Shown here piece after piece: positions 1 through 10,849 of a stretch of 64,000 bases of DNA. Location: positions 15,974,564 through 16,038,563 of the forward strand of contig OX457052.1 in assembly GCA_949752735.1 (NCBI GenBank), given 5' to 3'. Below the pieces are notes generated by a model. The model had not been told where the DNA came from, searched no databases, and worked only from the letters and a program-made list of their open reading frames with translations. The stretch's first letter is position 1; the number at the start of each line of letters is the position of its first letter. A program made the translations under genes and the position numbers. The stretch comes from Lumbricus terrestris (lineage: Eukaryota; Annelida; Clitellata; Crassiclitellata; Lumbricidae).

Positions 1-821
1 GCTTGGAGCTGGGCACTCGGGTCGGTTTCTTGAGTCCCACGAACCCGATTCGGCGGTTTCCTTCGGTCGTCGCTCTCGGATGCTCGTTGATAGGCCTCCA
101 GACGCAGGGCTGTGCGGTATGCTTCGTCGAGAGTCTTCGGCTCCCGTTCCCGTACTTTCAGGGAGAGCTCACGGTCTCGTAAGGCCTCCAGGAATGAGTC
201 TTTCGCGATGATCTGGGTCGTCTCATTGGATGGGACGGGATACGCCAGGACTACGAGACGCCGAATCTCGTGCAACAGGTCACTCAGGCTTTCTTCCACT
301 CGTTGGCGTCGGTAATATAACTGTGCCCGGAAGGTTTCTGCTTGACCTTCCGACCCGTATCTTTGTCGGAGGCGTTCCACCAGTTCCTCATAACTCACGT
401 TTGACTGCGCGCCGAAGTCCCAGAGGAGTTGTGTCGCCGCTTTTTCCAACGCGCACCGCAAATGGTCGACCTTGTCTGCCGGAGTCCATCTGTTGTGGCG
501 GGCGCATACCTCGAATTGCACATGGAAAGATTCCCAGGAACCTGTTCCATCGAAACGACCGGGTTTCATCGGCGTCGTTCGTCTTCGCAGCAGGCTGTCG
601 ACGTTCTCCAGCAGATCCGTCGTCAGAGCCGGTCGGTCCGTCCTCCCTCTGTAGCTTGTCCTCACCTGTGTCTCATCGTCCTCCGATCCGAATTCCTCGT
701 TCCGGAGCGGCGATCTTTCTATCGTTGCTCTCCGGGCGGCTGGCGTTTCGCGGTCGGGAGGCGTGCGGACGTCCCCAGTCCCTGAATACTGGATCGTGAT
801 CTCGCCGTCTCCGGTCAGCAT
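1..821 (-). CDS. Partial Gag of a Ty3/gypsy-like LTR retrotransposon
   Basis: The minus strand is open from an ATG at 821 to the left edge (about 273 codons); an in-frame TAG at 834-836 lies just upstream, so the start is well placed. From residue ~85 the translation reads as a retrotransposon Gag domain: MKPGRFDGTGSWESF, then a helical segment with RLRQRYGSEGQAE, RRQRVEESLSDL, and LRDRELSLKVREREPKTLDEAYRTA cut here into parts such as SLKVREREPKTLDEAYRTA. The same blocks occur in the Gag of the full element at 18-21 kb, so the two elements belong to related families but clearly differ. No zinc knuckle is reached before the edge. The N-terminal ~85 residues are polar and low in conservation. 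A primer site and LTR follow on the right. Expected role is particle assembly and RNA packaging. Pol, if present, lies outside the window. Confidence 0.82.
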   Translation of the reverse strand, partial: MLTGDGEITIQYSGTGDVRTPPDRETPAARRATIERSPLRNEEFGSEDDETQVRTSYRGRTDRPALTTDLLENVDSLLRRRTTPMKPGRFDGTGSWESFHVQFEVCARHNRWTPADKVDHLRCALEKAATQLLWDFGAQSNVSYEELVERLRQRYGSEGQAETFRAQLYYRRQRVEESLSDLLHEIRRLVVLAYPVPSNETTQIIAKDSFLEALRDRELSLKVREREPKTLDEAYRTALRLEAYQRASESDDRRKPPNRVRGTQETDPSAQLQ

Positions 822-863
822 TCTCTGTTGATTCTAGTTGTCGTCGTTCGGCAGGAAACTGTA

Positions 864-882
864 GACCCCACTTCTGGTACCA
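864..882 (-). other. Primer-binding site (tRNA-Leu type)
   Basis: On the minus strand this reads TGGTACCAGAAGTGGGGTC. That is the complement of a tRNA 3' end of the form ...CCCCACTTCTGGTACCA, as expected for a leucine tRNA with an ACCAG acceptor stem. It lies one base from the LTR edge (TGTAAC at 884) and 43 bases upstream of the gag ATG. The identical site occurs at 20458-20476. Confidence 0.7.
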
Positions 883-883
883 G

Positions 884-1582
884 TGTAACGGGGGGCTATT
901 TGGACCGCCGGAAGCACTCCTGTCTCTTCGCACCAAAAACCAGGGATGACCGGTGCCTAGGAGGACGCGTGATAGTTCGGCCTTCGTGGTCTATCGAAGG
1001 GCTTAATGTTTGAGTTTCCTCGACGACAGCAGAAATCGACAGACGACACGTATTCTCTCTTTTCAACCGTATTTAATAACTCGTTGCGAACACAGTACGA
1101 AAGAACATCAACAGACACTGGCGACATGCACTGTCTTGACTAAGCACTAAGCTGACGGACCGAACTGCGGACGGCTAACTCTGCTGAATCTCTGACTTCA
1201 CTCTTATCAACGGACGTCTTGTGAGCTAGCTCCTCAACTTCATCTATTAGCTACCCTCTCTAGGCGGGCTGAGCTATTTATACCCACCAAGGAACTTGGC
1301 CTACGGAACTTGGCCTACGGAACTTGGCCTACGGAACTTGGCCTAGGGGTCGTGGCCCAAAGGAACTTGGCCTACGGAACTTGGCCTACGGAACTTGGCC
1401 TACGGAACTTGGCCTAGGGGTCGTGGCCCAAAGGAACTTAGCCCAGGAGACTTGGCTTAGGGAACACGGACGAGGAACCAGGGGCGATGGCGATGGAACT
1501 ATCGGCCATCGGAAGCAGGCAGCAAGGGCAACTCATCGCCTTCGAGTCCTGGGGAACACGGGCCACTCTAAGGTCCCTTACA
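884..1582 (-). mobile_element. Candidate 5' LTR of the left-edge retrotransposon
   Basis: The inner edge is fixed by the primer site: on the plus strand the LTR begins TGTAACGG at 884. The outer edge is inferred from ...CCCTTACA ending at 1582, which gives TGTAA/TTACA termini; the partner LTR is outside the window, so this end is unproven. A minus-strand TATAAA sits at 1277-1282 and an ATTAAA polyadenylation-type hexamer at 1072-1077, in the order expected for U3-R-U5. U3 carries a minisatellite of GGAACTTGGCCTAC units (about 1288-1440), interrupted by CTAGGGGTCGTGGCCC. Confidence 0.5.
1288..1440. repeat. 14-bp minisatellite in the LTR
   Basis: Tandem copies of GGAACTTGGCCTAC, with two longer variants ending AGGGGTCGTGGCCCAAA. 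It lies upstream (minus strand) of the TATA box of the candidate LTR. Confidence 0.85.
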
Positions 1583-2950
1583 GGTCTACCTACGCTATTA
1601 TCAGTCAAAGATATCCATGTTATGCATAAAATGGACATAGGGTGTCAACCATGTCATATATAGCTATAGGCTTGCTGCAAATCCTAAAGGAACCTTAAAG
1701 GCCAAGGTTTGGTCCCACTATTCTACCGGTAAACTGGCGTGGCCTATAGAGACGGGCTTGTCAATCAACGTCTACTTCAAGTGCACCTGAAACCGCTGAT
1801 CAGTGTGACCACTGCTAGAGAGAGCTAGACTATCTAAATTAGGCCGAGGAATTTCCAGCCAAGCTCGCTATAGACTCCTCTGAGTGTAGGCCTACCTTAT
1901 GCAGATTAGCTTGGTCTACCTCGAGCGCATACGGCCATACGGCCTGTTTGTGCGTGCACCACTAGAAAGAACCTTGGGAGTATACAGATCTTTGGGGACA
2001 ATTGTCCTCGACCTAGTTTAGAAAGCCTAGCTACCCGGAACAGTGGTCAGCCAATGTGTGTGGATTGATCTTGGCGGTCAGTGGTACACGCACACGCACA
2101 CAAAGGTCGTATACGCTCGATGTAGACCAAGCTAATCTGCATAAGGTACACTCAGGTTTGGTCCCAGTAACAACACAATGTCATGTCAGATTCTAATGCA
2201 TTTGAAATGCCATTTCACAGCTTATTCCAGCATCCTTTCTTTGGTGTCAGAAGCTGATCGTTGCTAGAGTCTTGGAGTTCATAAATATCTTCATTCACTC
2301 ACTCATTCATTTGTTATTATTGGTGTCTTTTTATACTGGACGAAGGCAATATACCGTACACACCGATGCAGCAGCTGGAACACGCCAACTTTTATAGAAC
2401 GTCTGTATGACCGATCCACAAAAACGTTACATGTCGTACTTTTGCATGGTTCCAACAATACAAACTCCAAGCGTTTTGTTATAGCCATAATGTGCACCTT
2501 AATTGCAATGAACCATGGACTGATTTGATTCGTGGAGTAGAGGTGCAGAGCTTACGAGTAGTTACAAGGCTTAGACATTGTCTAATAATATAAAATCTCT
2601 TACGGATTTTGATGCATATCAATGCAAGGCACAACATGCAACAATGCAAGGAACAAGTATATAAGGCATATATATATGTATGTATATATATATATATATA
2701 TATATACTGTATGGCGAGCTGACCAGCTGAGATACTAAAATATAAGCGCCATGGTCCACTCTGAGGTGAATCTCTGCAATATGTATACAAATACAGGTAC
2801 ACATGACATGGCATACGCTGATATATAGACAGAACCAAGCACTCCAGACGTAGTATAGGCCAAGCTAATCTGCATAAGGAACCCACTCAGGGTAGGCCTA
2901 TTCTATAGATCTTGGCAGAACAATATATACACATGCGCGTGTATGAGTGT
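1583..2950. other. Noncoding stretch with inverted repeats and microsatellites
   Basis: No supported gene. CTTATGCAGATTAGCTTGG occurs at about 1894-1913. Its reverse complement occurs at about 2127-2146 and again at about 2861-2879, with extended similarity on both sides (TGAGTG...TAGGCCTAC). The 1868-1919 and 2851-2908 blocks therefore face each other about 1 kb apart, as the ends of a foldback or nested element would. A (TA)n run occupies about 2668-2706. Confidence 0.5.
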
Positions 2951-2959
2951 GTATATAAA

Positions 2960-4050
2960 CGGCCGCGCCCTTATTTTCTCGGTTTCGGCGTAAGAACCAC
3001 CGCCCTCATTTTCTCGGTTTCGGCGTAAGAACCACCGTCCTCATTTTATCGGTTTCGGCATATCAGCCGCCGTCCTCATTTTCTCGGTTTCAGCATATAA
3101 ACAGCCGCCGTCATTTTCTCGGTTTCGGCATATAAACCGCCCCCGCCCTCATTTTCTCGGTTTCGGCATATAAAGCGCCGCCGCCCTCATTTTCTCGGTT
3201 TCGGCATATAAACCGCCGCCGCCCTCATTTTCTCGGTTTCGGCATATAAAGCGCCGCCGCCCTCATTTACTCGGTTTCGGCATATAGGCCGCCGTCGCCC
3301 TCATTTTCTCGGTTTCGGCGTATGAACCGCCGCCCTCATTTCTCGGTTCGGCATATAAATAGCTGCCGCCCTCATTTTCTCGGTTTCGGCATATAAACGG
3401 CCGCCGCCCTCATTTTCTCGGTTTCGGCATATAAAGCGTCGCCGCCCTCATTTTCTCGGTTTCGGCATATAAACCGCCGCCGCCCTCATTTTCTCCGTTT
3501 CGGCATATAAACCGCCGCCGCTTTCTTTTTCTCGATTTCGGCGTATGAACCGCCGCCCTCATTTTCTAGGTTTCGGCATATAATGCATCGCCCTCATTTT
3601 CTTGGCTTCGGCATATAAACGGCCGACGTCCTCATTTTCTCGGTTTCGGCATATAATCCGCCGCCCTCATTTTCTTGGTTTCGGCATATAAACGGGCGCC
3701 GCTTTAATTTTCTCGGTTTCGGCATTTAAACGGCCTTCGCCCTAATTTTCTCGGTTTCGGCATATAAACCGCCGCCGCCCTAATTTTCTCGGTTTCGGCA
3801 TATAATCCGCCGCCGCCCTCATTTTCTTGGTTTCGGCATATAAACGGCCGCCGCTCTAATTTTCTCGGTTTCGGCATATAAACCGCCGCCCTCATTTTCT
3901 CGGTTCGGCATTTAAACGGCCGCCGCCCTAATTTTCTCGGTTTCAGCATATAAACCGCCGCCCCCCTCATTTTCGCGGTTTCGGCATATACCGTTGCCGC
4001 TCTAATTTTCTCGGTTTCGGCATATAAGCCGCCGCCCTCATTTTGGGTAG
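2960..4050. repeat. ~37-bp GC/AT-mixed minisatellite array
   Basis: Nearly thirty degenerate copies of a unit built from CCGCCGCCCTCATTTTCTCG followed by GTTTCGGCATATAAA. Unit length varies by a few bases because of GCC triplet gain and loss. Reverse-complemented, the unit contains CCGAGAAAATGAGGGCGGC, which links it to the blocks at 4.59-4.91 kb and 40.98-41.30 kb. The short ORFs here are products of the repeat. Confidence 0.93.
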
Positions 4051-4180
4051 CCAACAGGGAGTAACTGTGACCTGCTTTGGGTAGCCAACAGGGAGTAACT
4101 GTGACCTGCTTTGGTTAGCCAACGCGTAGTAAGTGTGACCCGCTTTGGGTAGCCATCCGGAAATAACTGTGAAAAAACCA
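4043..4180. repeat. ~36-bp tandem repeat, four copies
   Basis: Units of TTTGGGTAGCCAACAGGGAG followed by TAACTGTGACCTGC; the first two are nearly identical and the last two have diverged. It directly abuts the preceding minisatellite. Confidence 0.9.
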
Positions 4181-4184
4181 AGAT

Positions 4185-4590
4185 TTTCCATCTGGAAAAA
4201 CCCTAAGAAAACGCAAGATTTTCAACCTGGAAGAAACAAAGATTTTCCATCTAAGAAATCCCAATTTTTCCATCTAGAAAAACACAAAAGCACCCAAAAC
4301 AGCAACAAGCATCTACCACAAAACAACAAAACAACAACAAAACAGCAACGACAGCAGTAGCAAAACAAGAGCAAAAGCAAGAGCAAAACAGCAACAAAAA
4401 ACAACAACAGCAAAACAACAGCGGTAAACCAACAGCCAAAAAAACCAGCAAGACAGGAACAAAAGAACAGTAAAACAGCATCAGCAGCAGAATAACTACA
4501 AAACAACACCAAAACAACTTCAGCAAAACAATAAAAACAGCAAAAAACAACAGTAAAACAGCAACAAGAAAACAACAGCTGCAAATGTAG
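4185..4590. repeat. CAA/AAC-rich low-complexity DNA
   Basis: Begins with repeated GATTTTCCATCT / AAAAACC motifs and becomes a long run of AACAACAGCAAAACAGCAAC type sequence. The Leu/Phe/Cys-rich and Gln/Asn-rich ORFs through it are compositional. Confidence 0.85.
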
Positions 4591-4915
4591 GCGGTGTTAC
4601 TTCGTGCGCGGAGGCCAAGAAAATGAGGACATTTTAAGTTCATATGCCAAGGTCGAGAAAATGTGGGCTGTGCCGTTTTGTATATCGAGGCCGAAAGAAT
4701 TAGGGCACTATTATATTCACATGCCGAGGCCGCGAAAACGGCGGTGTCGCTTTATATGCTGAGGTCGAGAAACTGTAGGCTTCGGCATATAAACTGCTGC
4801 TGCCCTCATTTTCTCGGCCTCCGTCGGAATAGAAACCGGCGCCACCCTTATTTTCTCTGCCACGCTGTACGATTTTCCGCCGCTCATTTTCTCGGCCTCG
4901 GCATATGAAGCTTCA
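4590..4915. repeat. Degenerate copies of the ~37-bp minisatellite in both orientations
   Basis: Contains ATGCCGAGGCCGCGAAAACG and GAGGTCGAGAAACTGTAGGC units facing right, then CCTCATTTTCTCGGCCTC units facing left. This is the same family as 2.96-4.05 kb, with an orientation switch near 4780. Confidence 0.7.
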
Positions 4916-5264
4916 GCACAGTATTTTTAACAGCCTCTGCTTATTAAACGTAGGGCCAATGCTAAACGATATTGGTTGGGTTATATCCCAAGTGGCCGTC
5001 AATAAAAACGACTGCGTTTAAAAGTTTCTTCAGAAAATAGGAGGGGAGGATTGGGAGATGGACTGGAAATATTCAGCGAGAAGATGGGAAACATAGGTGT
5101 TTGGAAGGTAGTCCAGCAGTGTTTAATTGAGGCAAGTTCTTGGGGATGTTCGTAAGAACCAAAATGCCCTAAGTCTTCAATACAATAAAAGTTCAGAATT
5201 ACAAAGTTCAGAATTACATGTTTAATATACAACAACAGTAGTCTTCAAATTGTTCAGTGCTAAT

Positions 5265-5560
5265 TTACTTTGTACAGTCAATAAAAATGTTCTTTAATAA
5301 TAAAAATGTTCTTCAATAAAAATGTTCTTTACACAGTTAATACACAGTTAATAAAAATGTTCTTTACACAGTTAATAAAAAATGTTCTTTGCAGTCAATA
5401 AAAATGTTCTTTACACAATACACAGTTAATAAAAATGTTCTTTACACAGTTAATAAAAATGTTCTTTGCACAGTTAATAAAAATGTTCTTTGCACAGTTA
5501 ATAAAAATGTTCTTTACACAGTCAATAAAATGTTCTTTGCATAGTCAATAAAAGTTCTTC
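5265..5560. repeat. ~27-bp AT-rich minisatellite
   Basis: About ten copies of AATAAAAATGTTCTTTACACAG-like units (CAGTTAATAAAAATGTTCTT with variants CAGTCAAT). Every unit carries AATAAA on the plus strand. No gene is visible. Confidence 0.9.
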
Positions 5561-5566
5561 AGGATT

Positions 5567-7045
5567 GCGTTGCGTTTCCGACATCTTCTTTTGCCGTCTT
5601 TGTTGTTCTTCATCAGCGTTTTCTTTCCGCTGCAATTACAATCATTTAAACCAAGTTAACAACAGAGTTGACTTTAAGAGTTGAAATCTATTCAAGAAGA
5701 ATGATTGCCTTGTTAGCTATTGCGTCTGGAACTCTAAGACGTTTCAGATTACACAGCGCTCAGTGCCAAAGAAATGCTCAAACGAATTTCAAAATCGTTT
5801 ACTTCACGCATGGAACTACTCAACAACATGCAGCAGATGCCATTTCTTCCAGCAAATACCATGCCAAGTTTTCTGTAGGTAGTAGCGAAGAAGAATGAAT
5901 GCACGAGCGAGTCTGGTATGTTTGGTAAGAGACCAAAGGATAGAGTAATTAACGCTAATTAATAAATAATATTAATTAATTAATATAATTAATTAAATAA
6001 TATTAATTAATTAATAATATCAAGTAATCAGTCGATCATGAATCACATCCATCAAAAATTCAAATACAATTAACAGACAATTCTATTTCACAATCAACAA
6101 CTAGTAAATTAACAAGCCATCCGGATGATCTCAGCTACCTGTGAGGATTCCAAGAGGGCAGAAGGATCCAGAAGATCGTGGCTGGCCGCTGAACGAGCAT
6201 CTTGACATCTCCAGCAACTCCAGTTTTCCGCCGACCAGAAAGTGCGAACATCCCAAGCGCCAGCAGGTCTCGACTTTCTTTCGGTAGCAGGTCCCGATCC
6301 AATCCCAACTGCGTTTCCGACATCTTCTTTTGCCGTCTTTGTTGTTGTTCTTCACCGTTTTCTTTCTGCTGCAATTACAATCATTTAAACCAAGTTAACA
6401 ACAGTCGACTTTAAGAGTTGAAATCTATTCAAGAAGAATGAATGCCTTGTTAGCTATTGTGTCTGGAACTCTAGACGTTTCAGATTACGCAGCGCTCAGT
6501 GCCAAAGAAATGCTCAACGAATTTCAAAATCGTTTACTTCACGCATGGAACTACTCAACATGCAGCAGGTGCCATTTCTTCCAGCAAATACCATGCCAAG
6601 TTTTCTGTAGGTAGTAGCGAAGAATGAATGCACGAGCGAGTCTGGTATGTTTGGTAAGAGACCAAAGGATAGAGTAATTAACGCTAATTAATAAATAATA
6701 TTAATTAATTAATTATATAATTAATTAATAATATTAATCAATTAATAATATCAAGTAATCAGTCGATCATGAATCACATCCATCAAAAATTCAAATACAA
6801 TTAACAGACAATTCTATTTCACAATCAATAACTAGTAAATTAACAAGTCATCCGGATGATCTCAGCTACCTGTGAGGATTCCAAGAGGGCAGAAGGATCC
6901 AGAAGATCGTGGCTGGCCGCTGAACGAGCATCTTGACATCTCCAGCAACTCCAGTTTCCCGCCGACCAGAGGGTGCGAACATCCCAAGCGCCAGCAGGTC
7001 TCGACTTTCTTTCGGTAGTAGGTCCCGATCCAATCCCAACTGCAC
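5567..7045. repeat. Two-copy ~740-bp tandem duplication
   Basis: The block starting GCGTTTCCGACATCTTCTTT near 5571 recurs near 6309, and its end (GATGATCTCAGCTACCTGTG) occurs at about 6124 and 6856. Copies differ by small indels and substitutions, for example in the AATTAATTAATATT stretch. Neither copy contains a supported gene. Downstream of copy two (7045-7260) is unique sequence that ends in a short palindrome around 7200-7240 (GGGAACTGCAAATC...GATTTGCAGTTCCC). Confidence 0.88.
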
Positions 7046-7264
7046 GACTGGTTTTGCGGACCTCGTTTGTCCATGCGTCATCCGAGCTGGCGTATCCCGA
7101 CATCGTTTCTGTTTGGCATCGAACTCCAGTCGTCTTTGTTTTACTGCCAGGGATTGACACGCACCTGAAAAACCTTCCTCCTTTATCCGGGCTTAGGACC
7201 GGCGCAGGGAACTGCAAATCCCTCCAGATTTGCAGTTCCCTGTGGCGGAGTTACCTAAAATAGA

Positions 7265-9770
7265 AAAACACATTCGAAGTTAGCAAAAGAACGTCAAACA
7301 ACAATAACACAATTACCCTAAAAACTAAAGAATCAGAAACAATCAGAATGCAATGAACGTTAACAATAAAGGAATCAGAAACAATTAGAATGCAATCATT
7401 GCTTACAATAAAGAACCTAAATCAGCAAGAACACAATTACCCTAACAACAAAAGAATCAGAAACAATATCAGAGACAATAAGAATGCAATGAACGTTAAC
7501 AATAAAGGAATCAGAAACAATTAGAATGCAATCATTGTTTACAATAAAATAATCTAAATCAACGAGAACACAGTTATGTTAAAAGTAAAGGAACCTAAAA
7601 AAAGAAGAGGAAGAGCACTGTTACATTAACAGTAAAAGAATCTAAAACAACAACGCAATGCATGTAAGCAATAAAAGAATCAGAAACAATAAGAATGCAA
7701 TCATTGTTTACAATAAAATAATCTAAATCAACGAGAACACAGTTACGTTAAAAGTAAAGGAACCTAAAAAAAGAAGAGGAAGAGCACAGTTACATTAACA
7801 GTAAAAGATTCTAAAACAACAAAGCAATGCATGTAAGCAATAAAAGAATCAGAAACAATAAGAATGCAATCATTGTTTACAATAAAATTAATAATCTAAA
7901 TCAACGAGAACACAGTTACGTTAAAAGTAAAGGAACCTGAAAAAGAAGAGGAAGAGCACTGTTACATTAACAGTAAAAGAATCTAAAACAGCAACGCAAT
8001 GCATGTAAGCAATAAAAGAATCAGAAACAATAAGAATGCAATCATTGTTTACAATAAAATAATCTAAATCAACAAGAACACAGTTACGTTAAAAGTAAAG
8101 GAACCTAAAAAAGAAGAGGAAGAGCACAGTTACATTAACAGTAAAAGATTCTAAAACAACAACGCAATGCATGTAAGCAATAAAAGAATCAGAAACAATA
8201 AGAATGCAATCATTGTTTACAATAAAATAATCTAAATCAACGAGAACACAGTTATGTTAAAAGTAAAGGAACCTAAAAAAAGAAGAGGAAGAGCACTGTT
8301 ACATTAACAGTAAAAGAATCTAAAACAACAACGCAATGCATGTAAGCAATAAAAGAATCAGAAACAATAAGAATGCAATCATTGTTTACAATAAAATAAT
8401 CTAAATCAACGAGAACACAGTTATGTTAAAAGTAAAGGAACCTAAAAAAAGAAGAGGAAGAGCACTGTTACATTAACAGTAAAAGATTCTAAAACAACAA
8501 CGCAATGCATGTAAGCAATAAAAGAATCAGAAACAATAAGAATGCAATCATTGTTTACAATAAAATAATCTAAATCAACGAGAACACAGTTACGTTAAAA
8601 GTAAAGGAACCTAAAAAAAGAAGAGGAAGAGCACAGTTACATTAACAGTAAAAGATTCTAAAACAACAACGCAATGCATGTAAGCAATAAAAGAATCAGA
8701 AACAATAAGAAAGCAATCATTGTTTACAATAAAATAATCTAAATCAACGAGAACACAGTTACGTTAAAAGTAAAGGAACCTAAAAAAGAAGAGGAAGAGC
8801 ACAGTTACATTAACAGTAAAAGATTCTAAAACAACAACGCAATGCATGTAAGCAATAAAAGAATCAGAAACAATAAGAATGCAATCATTGTTTACAATAA
8901 AATAATCTAAATCAACGAGAACACAGTTATGTTAAAAGTAAAGGAACCTAAAAAAAGAAGAGGAAGAGCACTGTTACATTAACAGTAAAAGAATCTAAAA
9001 CAACAACGCAATGCATGTAAGCAATAAAAGAATCAGAAACAATAAGAATGCAATCATTGTTTACAATAAAATAATCTAAATCAACGAGAACACAGTTATG
9101 TTAAAAGTAAAGGAACCTAAAAAAAGAAGAGGAAGAGCACTGTTACATTAACAGTAAAAGATTCTAAAACAACAACGCAATGCATGTAAGCAATAAAAGA
9201 ATCAGAAACAATAAGAATGCAATCATTGTTTACAATAAAATAATCTAAATCAACGAGAACACAGTTACGTTAAAAGTAAAGGAACCTAAAAAAAGAAGAG
9301 GAAGAGCACAGTTACATTAACAGTAAAAGATTCTAAAACAACAAAGCAATGCATGTAAGCAATAAAAGAATCAGAAACAATAAGAATGCAATCATTGTTT
9401 ACAATAAAATTAATAATCTAAATCAACGAGAACACAGTTACGTTAAAAGTAAAGGAACCTGAAAAAGAAGAGGAAGAGCACCGTTACATTAACAGTAAAA
9501 GATTCTAAAACAACAACGCAATGCATGTAAGCAATAAAAGAATCAGAAACAATAAGAATGCAATCATTGTTTACAATAAAATAATCTAAATCAACGAGAA
9601 CAGTTACGTTAAATGGTAAAGGAACCTAAAAAAAGAAGAGGAAGAGCACTGTTACATTAACAGTAAAAGAACCTAAAACAACAACACAATACATGTAATC
9701 AATAAAAGAATCAGAAACAATTAGAAAGCAATCAATGTTTACAATAAAAGAACCTGAAAAACAAGAACGG
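7265..9770. repeat. ~169-bp satellite array with higher-order structure
   Basis: About thirteen monomers of ~168-170 bp, seen as the recurring AACGAGAACACAGTTA(C/T)G at roughly 7.56, 7.73, 7.90, 8.07, 8.24, 8.41, 8.58, 8.75, 8.92, 9.08, 9.25, 9.43 and 9.59 kb. The first ~300 bp are degenerate partial monomers. Three linked variants (CAGTTATG or CAGTTACG; GAGCACTG or GAGCACAG; AAAAGAATC or AAAAGATTC) recur every four monomers (~677 bp). The rare variants AATTAATAATC and CCTGAAAAAG recur nine monomers apart (~1.52 kb). Very A-rich and noncoding. Confidence 0.93.
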
Positions 9771-10095
9771 AAAACGAATGGAAAAAAATGAATGGGGGTC
9801 AGAGTGCAATCGAACGGACGATTTTTGTTTTGTTCATTTTTAATTTTCATTTTTTTTAAATTTAATTTTTAGTTATCGCTATATTCAATTTAACATTTTA
9901 CTTTTCACATTTTTGGTTTTTGCTCATTTACTTTTTTACATTTTAACATTTTTACTTTTGTTTTAATTTTTGTAATTTTTAGTGGTTGGACGTGCATATG
10001 GACTGGGGGGAGGGTGAGGCCTGGGGGAGGGGGAGGCCTGGGGAGGGCAAGGACTGGGGTGGGGTGAGGCCTGGGGAGGGAGGGTGAGTCCAGCC
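9771..10095. other. AT-rich then G-rich intergenic sequence
   Basis: 9830-9980 is T-rich with repeated TTTTTACATTTT motifs. 9995-10090 is a purine-rich run of GGGGAGGGTGAGGCCTGGGG units (about six), which could form G-quadruplexes on the plus strand. No gene seen. Confidence 0.6.
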
Positions 10096-10099
10096 AGAT

Positions 10100-10600
10100 G
10101 ATCGGCAGGTCCTGTGTGCTTCAGACTTTTGCTGCTCCTTGCTCTGGATCACTACAATAGAAACTGAAAGGACAAGAACATTGTAACTTGGTGGCTAATC
10201 CTATCGCCCCTTGTATGGTCACCATCCCTACCAAGATGGCGATCACAAGAGGACACGCTAACCAACCATGACCCATCCGACCTACAATGTCGAGGATTGT
10301 TGGGCGTCGGATACTCAACCTATTTTCCACCATATCCCAGTCTGTCACCGTCTTTGGGATCCAGTGGTCGTGCTCCAGACGCTTTTTGTTCCAGGCAACT
10401 AGAAGAAAACCTGAAAGAACAAGAGGTTCGATAAATATACATCACCCACTTTTGTTCACGACCCATCCGACGTCGTGATGCCGAACTGACCACGCATCCA
10501 GGCGATCGTTGTTGGAGATTCCACGCGTCTTCCACCGTCCCCCAATCCACGATCAGCTCCTCCGAGATCTGAAAGAACAAGAACTTAGGCAGTACCCAAG
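10100..10600 (-). other. Unidentified region with three CTTGTTCTTTCAG modules
   Basis: Read on the minus strand, a near-identical splice-acceptor-like motif (CTTGTTCTTTCAG or CTTGTCCTTTCAG) occurs at about 10568-10582, 10410-10424 and 10164-10178. Each is followed by sequence that stays open for 35-60 codons. Segments after the first two look related (VDWGTVEDAWNLQQRSP versus VTDWDMVENRLSIRRP). I do not recognise the peptide. These could be exons of a small gene or repeated modules of a transposon. Confidence 0.3.
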
Positions 10601-10849
10601 AACTCAAAGGTAAAATCTTCTTACTTGATGCATTACATCTTATATGCTATTTTACTTAAATATTTTTTATTCATATTGCTATTTTATGGTTCTTATTTTA
10701 TGGTTCTTACAGGCTGCAGAAGCCTCTATAGCTGAACTAAAGTGCAATCTGCATTATAATTATATTAAGAAATACCAGCTACAAAAGTCGCTACATAGTG
10801 GAAACAAATATTTAGATCAGAAAGGCGAAATACAGAAAGCACCCTAATT

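Noticed and set aside
4145..4643. Overlapping Leu/Phe/Cys-rich ORFs on minus and Gln/Asn-rich ORF on plus
   Set aside because: Products of CAA-rich low-complexity DNA with no domain.
6840..7217. 125-codon ORF over the duplicated block
   Set aside because: The frame is not conserved between the two copies of the duplication and shows no known domain.
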